Shown here piece after piece: positions 7,325-13,165 of a stretch of DNA of 13,165 bases (the stretch's first letter is position 1; every line of letters starts with the position of its first letter). A model generated the notes under the pieces. It saw only the letters and a list, made by a program, of their open reading frames with translations. It was not told where the DNA came from and did no database searches. Source of the stretch: Lachnospiraceae bacterium (GTDB lineage Bacteria > Bacillota > Clostridia > Lachnospirales > Lachnospiraceae); contig JAGKTY010000041.1 in the NCBI GenBank assembly GCA_021153185.1, positions 1 to 13,165 of the forward strand. Reading direction: 5' to 3'. Position numbers and translations under genes: made by a program.

Positions 7325-7358
7325 AGAGGCTCGGCCGGTGGGCCGGGTCTCTTTTTTT
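7325..7358 (+). terminator. Intrinsic terminator between gap and pgk
   Basis: A 12-bp stem (7325-7336 with 7341-7352, two G-U pairs) has a GGTG loop and is followed by seven T residues. This is a strong rho-independent terminator inside the glycolytic cluster, separating gap output from pgk and tpiA. Confidence 0.9.
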
Positions 7359-7364
7359 AGGATA

Positions 7365-7392
7365 TTGCAAAGCGATATTCTGAGGCTATAAC
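7365..7392 (+). promoter_or_regulatory. Possible pgk promoter
   Basis: TTGCAA (7365-7370) and TATAAC (7387-7392) are 16 bp apart. A start near 7399 would leave only about 17 nt before the ATG, with the AGGAGG site at 7403-7408 right at the mRNA 5' end. The preceding terminator makes a local promoter likely, but the match is moderate. Confidence 0.4.
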
Positions 7393-7415
7393 AAATTATT
7401 TCAGGAGGTTTAATC

Positions 7416-8648
7416 ATGGGATTAAATAAGAAATCAGTTGATGATATCAACGTAAGCGGTAAAAGAGTACTTGTTCGTTGTGACTTCAATGTACCTCTGA
7501 AAGATGGTGCAATCACAGACGAGACACGTATCAACGCAGCACTTCCAACAATCAACAAATTAATCGCAGATGGCGGAAAGGTTATCCTTTGCTCACATCT
7601 CGGAAAAGTAAAAAATGGCCCGAACGAGGGTGAGTCTTTGGCACCGGTTGCTGCAAGACTTTCAGAGAAACTCGGAAAAGACGTTACATTTGTAGCAGAT
7701 TACAATGTAACAGGTGCTGATGCAACAGCAGCTGTAGCAGCTATGAAAGAAGGCGATGTTGTTCTTCTTCAGAATACACGTTTCCGTGGCAAAGAAGAGA
7801 CAAAACCGGCTGAGGCTGGCGAGGCATTTGCAAAAGAGCTTGCTGAGCTTGCTGATGTATATGTATGTGATGCATTCGGTTCTGCACACAGAGCACATGC
7901 TTCTGTTGCTGTCGTTACAAAGTACATCACAGAAAAAGGCGGCGAGAACGCTGTTGGATACTTAATGCAGAAAGAAATCGATTTCCTCGGAAATGCAGTT
8001 GAGAATCCTGTAAGACCTTTCGTTGCAATTCTTGGTGGTGCAAAAGTTGCTGACAAATTAAAAGTTATCGATAACCTTCTTGAGAAATGTGATACATTAA
8101 TCATCGGTGGAGGTATGGCATTCACATTCTTAAAAGCACAGGGATACGAAATCGGAAAATCACTTTGTGATGACGAGAAACTTGATTACTGTAAAGAAAT
8201 GATGGCAAAAGCTGAGAAGCTTGGCAAGAAACTCCTTCTTCCAATCGATACAGCAGTAGCTGATGGTTTCCCAAATCCAATCGATGCAGAAATCGCAGTA
8301 GAGTATGTTGATTCTACACAGATTCCGGCTGACAAAGAGGGTCTTGATATCGGACCAAAAACACAGGAGCTTTTCGCAACAGCTGCAAAAGAAGCAAAGA
8401 CAGTTGTTTGGAACGGACCTATGGGTGTATTTGAGAACCCAACACTTGCAAAGGGTACAATCGCAGTTGCAAAAGCACTTGCTGAGACAGAGGCTACAAC
8501 AATCATCGGTGGTGGTGATAGTGCAGCAGCTTGTAACCAGCTTGGCTTTGCAGATAAGATGAGCCACATTTCAACAGGTGGTGGTGCTTCCCTTGAATTC
8601 TTAGAGGGTAAAGAGCTTCCTGGCGTTTACGCTGCAGACGACAAATAG
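7416..8648 (+). CDS. pgk: Phosphoglycerate kinase
   Basis: Pgk transfers the acyl phosphate of 1,3-bisphosphoglycerate to ADP, the first ATP-yielding step of glycolysis. At 410 residues it is slightly longer than many bacterial forms (about 390-400). The N-domain substrate site shows RCDFNVP (21-27), R38, SHLGK (60-64), R122 and H158-R159. The C-domain nucleotide site shows GGAKVADK (207-214), GPMGVFE (334-340), GGGDSAAA (365-372) and STGGGASLEFLEGK (386-399). AGGAGG is seven nt upstream of the start. Codon bias matches gap and tpiA. Its TAG stop ends on the first base of the inverted-repeat element at 8648-8806. Without that insertion the stop would read TAA. Confidence 0.98.
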   Translation: MGLNKKSVDDINVSGKRVLVRCDFNVPLKDGAITDETRINAALPTINKLIADGGKVILCSHLGKVKNGPNEGESLAPVAARLSEKLGKDVTFVADYNVTGADATAAVAAMKEGDVVLLQNTRFRGKEETKPAEAGEAFAKELAELADVYVCDAFGSAHRAHASVAVVTKYITEKGGENAVGYLMQKEIDFLGNAVENPVRPFVAILGGAKVADKLKVIDNLLEKCDTLIIGGGMAFTFLKAQGYEIGKSLCDDEKLDYCKEMMAKAEKLGKKLLLPIDTAVADGFPNPIDAEIAVEYVDSTQIPADKEGLDIGPKTQELFATAAKEAKTVVWNGPMGVFENPTLAKGTIAVAKALAETEATTIIGGGDSAAACNQLGFADKMSHISTGGGASLEFLEGKELPGVYAADDK

Positions 8649-8806
8649 AGCGATTTAAAATGAGTCAAATAAAAGGTGCAAACAAGCTTGCTTGTAGTGC
8701 ACCTTATATTTGACGAATGAAACGGTTGAGCAACATGCACGAAGTGCAAAATGTTGCGAAGACCGTAGGATTGCGAGAGCGAAGCGGAGCAATCCGTAAA
8801 TCGCTC
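8648..8806 (+). repeat. Branched, terminal-inverted-repeat element between pgk and tpiA (MITE-like or structured RNA)
   Basis: Perfect 10-bp terminal repeats (GAGCGATTTA 8648-8657, TAAATCGCTC 8797-8806) enclose three hairpins. Hairpin 1 (8664-8714) has 8+8 bp around one A-A mismatch, then an ACAAG/CTTGT tip. Hairpin 2 (8723-8765) has CGGT/ACCG, an internal loop able to form tandem G-A pairs, GCAACAT/ATGTTGC, an AAA bulge and GCAC-GAA-GTGC. Hairpin 3 (8768-8795) has GGATTGC/GCAATCC, possible tandem G-A pairs and GC-GAA-GC. CGAAG occurs three times (8740, 8757, 8780). AATA flanks both ends (8644-8647, 8807-8810). There is no T run, so it is not a terminator, and no coding frame is apparent. It could be a non-autonomous mobile repeat, an mRNA processing or stability element, or both. 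Confidence 0.6.
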
Positions 8807-8839
8807 AATAAATTATATAATAAATAGGAGATATTCAAA

Positions 8840-9586
8840 ATGGCAAGAAGAAGAATCATTGCTGGTAACTGGAAAATGAACATGACTCCAAGCCAGGCAG
8901 TAGAATTAGTTAACACATTAAAAGATTTGGTAGTAAACCCGGACGTAGATGTTGTATATTGCGTACCTGCAATCGACATCGTTCCTGTTGCAGAAGCAAT
9001 CAAAGGCACAAACGTACAGCTTGGTGCTGAGAACTTCTACATCGAGGACAAAGGTGCTTTCACAGGCGAAATCTCAGCTCCAATGTTAAAAGAGTGTGGT
9101 GTAAAATACATCATCATCGGACATTCAGAGAGAAGAGATATCTTCGGCGAGAACGATATTTTAATCAACCAGAAAGTGAAAAAAGCGTTCGCTTCTGGTC
9201 TTACACCAATCCTTTGCTGTGGTGAGTCACTTGCACTTCGTAAAGCAGGTACTTATACAGAGTGGATTAAGAGACAGATTACATGGGATCTTACAGGCGT
9301 AACAGCTGATCAGGTAAAAGAACTCGTTATCGCTTACGAGCCAATCTGGGCAATCGGAACAGGCGAGACAGCTACAGCAGATCAGGCTGAAGAAGTATGT
9401 AAGATGATTCGTGAGACAATTGCAGAGCTTTACGATGCAGCTACAGCTGAGGCAGTTCGTATCCAGTACGGCGGATCTATGAATGCCGGTAATGCAGCTG
9501 AGCTTCTTGCAAAAGACAACATCGATGGTGGATTAATCGGTGGTGCTGCATTGAAACCGGACTTCGGTCAGATTGTGAACGCATAA
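8840..9586 (+). CDS. tpiA: Triosephosphate isomerase
   Basis: This enzyme interconverts dihydroxyacetone phosphate and glyceraldehyde 3-phosphate. It has 248 residues, the usual length for this TIM barrel. Catalytic residues are visible: N10 and K12 (AGNWKMN), H95 (IIGHSERR) and E167 (AYEPIW). The flexible lid loop AIGTG ends at 175, and the phosphate-binding YGGSM is at 210-214. AGGAG (8826-8830) lies nine nt upstream of the ATG. Codon bias matches gap and pgk. The 191-nt gap from pgk is nearly filled by the inverted-repeat element. I see no clear promoter in the remaining A/T-rich stretch (8807-8825), so it is probably cotranscribed with pgk. Confidence 0.98.
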   Translation: MARRRIIAGNWKMNMTPSQAVELVNTLKDLVVNPDVDVVYCVPAIDIVPVAEAIKGTNVQLGAENFYIEDKGAFTGEISAPMLKECGVKYIIIGHSERRDIFGENDILINQKVKKAFASGLTPILCCGESLALRKAGTYTEWIKRQITWDLTGVTADQVKELVIAYEPIWAIGTGETATADQAEEVCKMIRETIAELYDAATAEAVRIQYGGSMNAGNAAELLAKDNIDGGLIGGAALKPDFGQIVNA

Positions 9587-9614
9587 TTTGCAAGCAAAAT
9601 AAAATGCTGATTAT

Positions 9615-9654
9615 AAGGAGATATGTCATGAATTTGGCATATCTCTTTTCTTTT
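9615..9654 (+). terminator. Terminator after tpiA
   Basis: GAGATATG (9618-9625) pairs with CATATCTC (9638-9645), extended inward by T-G and C-G pairs. It is followed by TTTTCTTTT. It closes the glycolytic cluster. Confidence 0.85.
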
Positions 9655-9699
9655 GAAACACATTTTTGATGAATATAATATGCATGTCGCTATTGTATA

Positions 9700-9708
9700 T
9701 GGTATAAT
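9700..9708 (+). promoter_or_regulatory. Extended -10 promoter of the GGDEF gene
   Basis: TGG-TATAAT is a perfect extended -10 element. No good -35 is found 16-18 bp upstream (ATGCAT at 17 bp), which extended -10 promoters can tolerate. The predicted start near 9714 is about 30 nt before the gene. Confidence 0.55.
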
Positions 9709-9744
9709 AGAGACACTTATAAAAACGGGGCATGGGGAAAATGT

Positions 9745-11622
9745 ATGAATATACTTGTTTTGATGGGAGAAGTTGCGTACATTAGCCGGAGTGAGTACTT
9801 AAAAGGCATTGTGTCAAAGGCGCAGACAGATAAAAATAATATTTTCTTATTTACATGTGAAGGGTTTGCATTTCACGAGCTTTCTGCCTATAGCGAAGGC
9901 GAATACGAGATTTACAAATTGCCGCATTTGCAGAATTATGATGCGATTATAGTGGATTTTAATAGTATTCATCATCAACCGACATTGGATTATCTTAGAG
10001 AGCAAATCGTTGCAAGTGGCGTTCCGTGTGTTTCGTTTAATGAAGCATTGAAAGGTGCGAGCCGTATTACGTGTCTGTACGATAAGCAGTTTGAAGAACT
10101 GATTGAGCATTTGATTATAGACCACGGATTTCGGGACATTCATTATATGTCGGGACCAAAGCTGGATGAGCAGAGTTTGATCCGACAAGCGATTTTTGAA
10201 CAGACAATGCACAAGCATCAACTTGAGGTGTTACCTGAAAATATCCATATCGGAGATTTCAATTTGGGTAGCGGAAGAATGGTTGCCGGTCAGTATATGG
10301 AGCAAAACCGGAAAATTCCGGATGCTTTTGTATGTGCAAACGATTATATGGCAATTGGTCTGATCGAAGGATTCAAGAGCTATGGAATAAGGTGCCCTGA
10401 AGATTTTGCAGTCGTTGGTGTGGATAACTCGCACATGGGCAAGATGATGGTACCAAGGATGTCGACGATTGATATGTGTGATTATGCGTTTGGACAAAAG
10501 GCATATGAGGCGGCGGTACAGCTTGCAAAGGGTGAAAGGCAACCGGGCGAGATACATATTCATGGAAAAAAAGTGATAGGGCACAGCTGTGGATGCGATT
10601 GTAATGTCGATTCAACCTATATCGGCAATGAGTGTGTCAAAATCGGTGCACAGATGGACCAGAGCCTTGACTTGATTAAATCACTCAATCTGCATTTTAA
10701 TGATGTAAAGACATTGATTGATTTTGAACGTGCGGTATCTCCTTTTGTGGAAAAGCTCGGCATTGAATATTTTTATTATTGTCAGTGTGGTAGCAGGGAG
10801 AGCTACTATCAGGAACTTGAGATGTTTGGAAATGGCACGATGGATGTCAATGACAGGACGACCTATCACGATTATGATGACAATGCATGGTGCCCGATTG
10901 CTTGTGAAAAGGGGGAATGGTCAAGTTATTCTGCCTTTGATTGCAAGCAGCTATTGCCTTCCGAATGCATAAAAGAAGAGGGCGTTTATTATATTATTAT
11001 GCCCGTTCACAGAAACCGGGAATGTATCGGCTACGCGGTGATGGGAAATTTTGACTGGTCTTTATCAGGCCGCGTGTTACAACATTTGATTTTGGAGTTT
11101 GACCGCGCAATTGGAAGTATCAGACAAAATGATATTACCAAATCCATCATGGCTAATATCAATAAGAAATGGCAATATGATGAACTGACCGAAATTTATA
11201 ACCGCTCGGGCTTTTATCATCAGATGCAGTTTATGATTTCACAAGCCAAAAAGGAAGAAAAAGGGATAACAATTTCATTCTTTGATTTGGATGGCCTGAA
11301 AAAAATCAATGATTTGCAGGGACATAAGGCAGGAGACCGGTATATTGTGAAGATGGCTACAGCGTTAAAAGAGCTAGGAGGCAGAGAGGGAATTGTTGCG
11401 CGCTTTGGTGGCGATGAGTTTTTGATGGCAACGATTGATGCCTCGTCAGAGGAAGGCCTGATGAAAGCAGAAGCCGTCAAAAACAAGATCAATGAGGCAG
11501 TCTCAGTGAGTGTCGGAAGCGTATATGGGGTGCTTAGGAGTATAAAAGAATTAAACCTGCTCATCCGAAAAGCAGATAAAAAGATGTATCAGGATAAGGT
11601 TGCCAGAAAGGCAGAGCGATAG
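9745..11622 (+). CDS. Cytosolic LacI-type sensor / GGDEF diguanylate cyclase
   Basis: This 625-residue protein should make cyclic di-GMP from two GTP in response to a ligand. Residues 1 to about 280 resemble the periplasmic-binding fold of LacI-family regulators, with CANDYMAIGLIEGF at 197-210 and VVGVDN at 223-228. There is no N-terminal helix-turn-helix, signal peptide or membrane segment, so it should be soluble. A Cys cluster (CGCDC, 282-286) follows, then an unassigned region to about 470 that could be GAF-like. The GGDEF domain begins near D479 (DELTEIYNRSG) and has FDLDGLKKIND and an intact RFGGDEF at 553-559. The inhibitory RxxD I-site is absent (GREG in its place). The start has GGGGA seven nt upstream. 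It is monocistronic. The ligand is unknown; a sugar is a guess from the fold. Confidence 0.85.
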   Translation: MNILVLMGEVAYISRSEYLKGIVSKAQTDKNNIFLFTCEGFAFHELSAYSEGEYEIYKLPHLQNYDAIIVDFNSIHHQPTLDYLREQIVASGVPCVSFNEALKGASRITCLYDKQFEELIEHLIIDHGFRDIHYMSGPKLDEQSLIRQAIFEQTMHKHQLEVLPENIHIGDFNLGSGRMVAGQYMEQNRKIPDAFVCANDYMAIGLIEGFKSYGIRCPEDFAVVGVDNSHMGKMMVPRMSTIDMCDYAFGQKAYEAAVQLAKGERQPGEIHIHGKKVIGHSCGCDCNVDSTYIGNECVKIGAQMDQSLDLIKSLNLHFNDVKTLIDFERAVSPFVEKLGIEYFYYCQCGSRESYYQELEMFGNGTMDVNDRTTYHDYDDNAWCPIACEKGEWSSYSAFDCKQLLPSECIKEEGVYYIIMPVHRNRECIGYAVMGNFDWSLSGRVLQHLILEFDRAIGSIRQNDITKSIMANINKKWQYDELTEIYNRSGFYHQMQFMISQAKKEEKGITISFFDLDGLKKINDLQGHKAGDRYIVKMATALKELGGREGIVARFGGDEFLMATIDASSEEGLMKAEAVKNKINEAVSVSVGSVYGVLRSIKELNLLIRKADKKMYQDKVARKAER

Positions 11623-11667
11623 AGGAACTGTATCTGTCTGTGATTGAAGAGGCGATTTGAAATAGAA

Positions 11668-11696
11668 AAGGCCGCGGGCACATTGCTCGCGGCCTT
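11668..11696. terminator. GC-rich hairpin after the GGDEF gene
   Basis: AAGGCCGCGGGC pairs with GCTCGCGGCCTT (12 pairs, one G-U) around a 5-nt loop. On the plus strand only TTCAT follows. On the minus strand CCTTTTCTATTT follows, so it looks at least as much like a terminator for something once read leftward. Confidence 0.6.
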
Positions 11697-11709
11697 CATA
11701 ATATGTAGG

Positions 11710-11772
11710 TTATTTCTTCTTGATTGTCACTTTATATGTACATTTGTTACCGGTGTAGTAATAATCAAACAT
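11710..11772 (-). pseudogene. Possible 3' remnant of a lost surface-protein gene
   Basis: On the minus strand a short frame ends in FDYYYTGNKCTYKVTIKKK and a stop at 11712-11710, just before the GC-rich hairpin whose minus-strand side has the better T run. The ending resembles the last beta strand of bacterial Ig-like surface domains. Upstream (11773-11830) the frame continues without recognisable domain sequence. It could be chance in A/T-rich DNA. The rest of 11623-11916 holds only the fn3-gene promoter. Confidence 0.25.
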
Positions 11773-11840
11773 GATTATAAAAGAAATCATATATTGGAAT
11801 TTTTTTGATACATTTTAAAAATATTTCGTCGTTTTACTCA

Positions 11841-11869
11841 TTGTAATAAAAATAATGCTGTGATATACT
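11841..11869 (+). promoter_or_regulatory. Promoter of the secreted Fn3-like gene
   Basis: TTGTAA (11841-11846), 17 bp, then TATACT (11864-11869) preceded by TGA, an extended -10. The predicted start is near 11876, inside the palindrome at 11860-11877. Confidence 0.65.
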
Positions 11870-11877
11870 CATATCAC
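11860..11877. promoter_or_regulatory. Operator-like palindrome on the -10 box
   Basis: GTGATAT-ACTC-ATATCAC is a perfect 7+4+7 inverted repeat that covers the -10 element and the predicted start. A protein bound here would block RNA polymerase. The cognate regulator is not identifiable from the window. Confidence 0.5.
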
Positions 11878-11916
11878 GAGGCTTATGAAATGCTTTTTTA
11901 AAGGAGGAAGTGGAGG

Positions 11917-12816
11917 ATGAAAAATATCTTCAAGAAGGTCACATTATTTGTGGCAATGATTATGGCTGTGTGCGCTATTTCAGTTGTAACTTCGACTGAG
12001 GCAAAAGCAGCAACAATCACATTGAAACAGACAGGAGCGACTGAGACGTCTATTTCAATCTCATGGACACCGGTAGCGGGTGCTTATTGTTACAAAGTGT
12101 ATATGGGTGGTGTTACGGCACAAACACAATATACCGGTGGAACAATGACTGGGTTGCAAACCGGTAGGAAATACTACACATATGTTACTGCATACAACGC
12201 GAGTGGTTATTCAATAGGCTCGTCCGAAAGTGTTTATTGCGTCACAAAACCAAAGGTTGGTAAGATTTGGCTTGATGAATGGAAACAGGGAACTACAACA
12301 CCTAAAATTAAATGGCAGAATGAAAATTACACATATCCGGATGGATATGAAGTATGCCTGATGAATGCAAAGGGTAAGACTGTAAAAACAATCACGGCAG
12401 GTAGTGATGCGTATTATAAGTTCGTATTGCCGGGGGGCTCTACAGTAAAGAATAAAGGATTTTCTATCAAGGTTAGAGCATTTTATAATACAACGGGTGG
12501 AAGAATTTATGGTGATTGGAGTGCGGAACAGAGATTTGCGCCAATGCCAAAAATGAAGTTTTCGAGTGGATCCAAAACACTCTCATGGGCAAAGATTCCG
12601 GGTGCGAAATCATATTCGGTTTATAGAAGAACGTTAAGTGGATCGTACAAGAAATACAAGACTGTGAAGTCTACTTCTGTTGTAATCAATCAGCCAACAT
12701 ATTCTACTTACAGATATTATGTTGTTGCAAATGGATTAAAAGTACATGGTAAAAAGATTAATAGTACAGCACCAGAGAGTATTTACGTTATGTCGATTTA
12801 TTGTGGACGTAGATAG
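11917..12816 (+). CDS. Secreted fibronectin type III-like repeat protein
   Basis: I do not recognise a specific family, but this looks like an extracellular beta-sandwich protein. Of its 299 residues, 1-31 form a signal peptide: basic MKNIFKK, a hydrophobic core to about 25, and an AKA cleavage site before A32. Three Fn3-like modules follow at about 33-112, 114-208 and 210-297. The first and third share the pattern ISWTPVAGAYCYKVY / LSWAKIPGAKSYSVY, and the second is more diverged. No LPXTG, transmembrane tail, catalytic motif or cell-wall-binding repeat is visible, so it is probably released or held non-covalently. The ribosome site AAGGAGG is nine nt upstream. A second GGAGG abuts the ATG and is too close to serve. 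It stands alone between its own promoter and a strong terminator. Adhesion or polysaccharide binding is possible but unproven. Confidence 0.75.
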   Translation: MKNIFKKVTLFVAMIMAVCAISVVTSTEAKAATITLKQTGATETSISISWTPVAGAYCYKVYMGGVTAQTQYTGGTMTGLQTGRKYYTYVTAYNASGYSIGSSESVYCVTKPKVGKIWLDEWKQGTTTPKIKWQNENYTYPDGYEVCLMNAKGKTVKTITAGSDAYYKFVLPGGSTVKNKGFSIKVRAFYNTTGGRIYGDWSAEQRFAPMPKMKFSSGSKTLSWAKIPGAKSYSVYRRTLSGSYKKYKTVKSTSVVINQPTYSTYRYYVVANGLKVHGKKINSTAPESIYVMSIYCGRR

Positions 12817-12825
12817 TAGATTGAG

Positions 12826-12855
12826 AAAAAGGAGTCAAGATTTGACTCCTTTTTT
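12826..12855. terminator. Terminator after the Fn3-like gene
   Basis: GGAGTCAA pairs perfectly with TTGACTCC around a 3-nt loop, extended by five A-T pairs and ending in six T residues. It is symmetrical, so it would also stop leftward transcription from the convergent korA. The 62 bp between it and korA hold nothing recognisable. Confidence 0.9.
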
Positions 12856-12917
12856 ATATATAGGGAAATGTGTGATAAACAAGTCCGCTTTTGTGAATCA
12901 AATTGTCGGAAAATATA

Positions 12918-13165
12918 TTAATTTTTGTTTGATTTGACCGCTGCTACTATTCGATCCACCGCAAATGGTTGGGCAGTCATTTCGTTGTATTGCTCCAGGT
13001 GTAATCCCTCAATCTTACTGCGTAGGTACGCTGCAAATTGTCCGCTGTTGAGTTCGCACACCACGATGCGTTTGTATTGGCGCAACACCTCTTCAGTGTT
13101 TTTAGGTAGCGGGTTAATATAGTTGAAGTGTGCTAATGCACATCCAAGCTCGTTGGCTGCTGCGT
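12918..13165 (-). CDS. korA: 2-oxoacid:ferredoxin oxidoreductase alpha subunit, C-terminal part
   Basis: The last 81 codons of a gene whose start lies beyond the window. The reading shows AHFNYINPLPKNTEEVL, then KRIVVCELNSGQFAAYLRS, then a TAQPFAVDRIVAAVK tail. This is the C-terminal domain of KorA/VorA-type alpha subunits, which with the TPP-binding beta subunit oxidatively decarboxylate 2-oxoacids (typically 2-oxoglutarate) to acyl-CoA using ferredoxin. The wording is close to what I know of Bacteroidota KorA and unlike clostridial forms. Arginine is written CGC three times and CGA once, without AGA or CGT, unlike the glycolytic genes. No korB start follows the stop, although korB normally comes directly after. 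It may come from another organism through assembly error or transfer. Confidence 0.75.
   Translation of the reverse strand, partial: AAANELGCALAHFNYINPLPKNTEEVLRQYKRIVVCELNSGQFAAYLRSKIEGLHLEQYNEMTAQPFAVDRIVAAVKSNKN

Noticed and set aside
8664..8714. Reading the long hairpin after pgk as a simple terminator
   Set aside because: No T run follows either strand. It is one arm of a larger closed structure, and tpiA has no other clear promoter.
12925..13122. 65-codon plus-strand frame at the right end
   Set aside because: The minus-strand frame here reads as a clear KorA C-terminus, and the plus frame has no recognisable features.
1..13165. CRISPR array, tRNA, rRNA or transposase gene
   Set aside because: I looked for regularly spaced direct repeats, cloverleaf-like segments and transposase motifs and found none. 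The only mobile-like item is the small inverted-repeat element.

Overview
The window looks like chromosomal DNA of an AT-rich Firmicute, most likely a Lachnospiraceae-type Clostridium relative. Supporting signs are strong AGGAGG ribosome sites, SigA-type promoters, a nifS-nifU-mnmA operon, a gap/pgk/tpi cluster with SHLGKVK-type Pgk, and a cytosolic LacI-sensor/GGDEF fusion. The taxonomic placement is inferred from protein features, not from a search.

Layout: (1) 1-1124: promoter, xerD tyrosine recombinase (+) and a shared terminator. (2) 1141-2456: aroF-type DAHP synthase (-) and a 286-bp divergent regulatory region with two good promoters and three inverted repeats. (3) 2456-5230: nifS, nifU, mnmA (+), a sulfur-relay operon. 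The desulfurase mobilises cysteine sulfur, NifU/IscU scaffolds Fe-S clusters, and MnmA puts sulfur on tRNA U34. (4) 5239-6057: PHP-family histidinol-phosphatase-like protein (-), converging on the same terminator. (5) 6186-9654: central glycolysis, gap, pgk and tpiA (+), in highly biased codons. A strong intrinsic terminator separates gap from pgk. A 159-nt element folding into a four-way branched shape, with perfect terminal inverted repeats, separates pgk from tpiA. (6) 9700-11622: a cytosolic diguanylate cyclase with a sugar-binding-like sensor. (7) 11841-12855: a secreted fibronectin-III-like protein with an operator-like palindrome on its -10 box. (8) 12918-13165: the 3' end of korA (-), which reads like a Bacteroidota protein and may mark a contig chimera or a horizontal transfer.

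Most of the window is ordinary housekeeping. The element at 8648-8806 is the most unusual structure. It has 10-bp perfect terminal repeats, flanking AATA direct repeats, three internal compound hairpins and three CGAAG motifs. Removing it with one AATA copy restores a TAA stop for pgk and a normal 28-nt operon spacing to tpiA. It therefore looks like a small mobile or structured-RNA element inserted in the glycolytic operon. No CRISPR array, tRNA, rRNA or transposase gene was seen.
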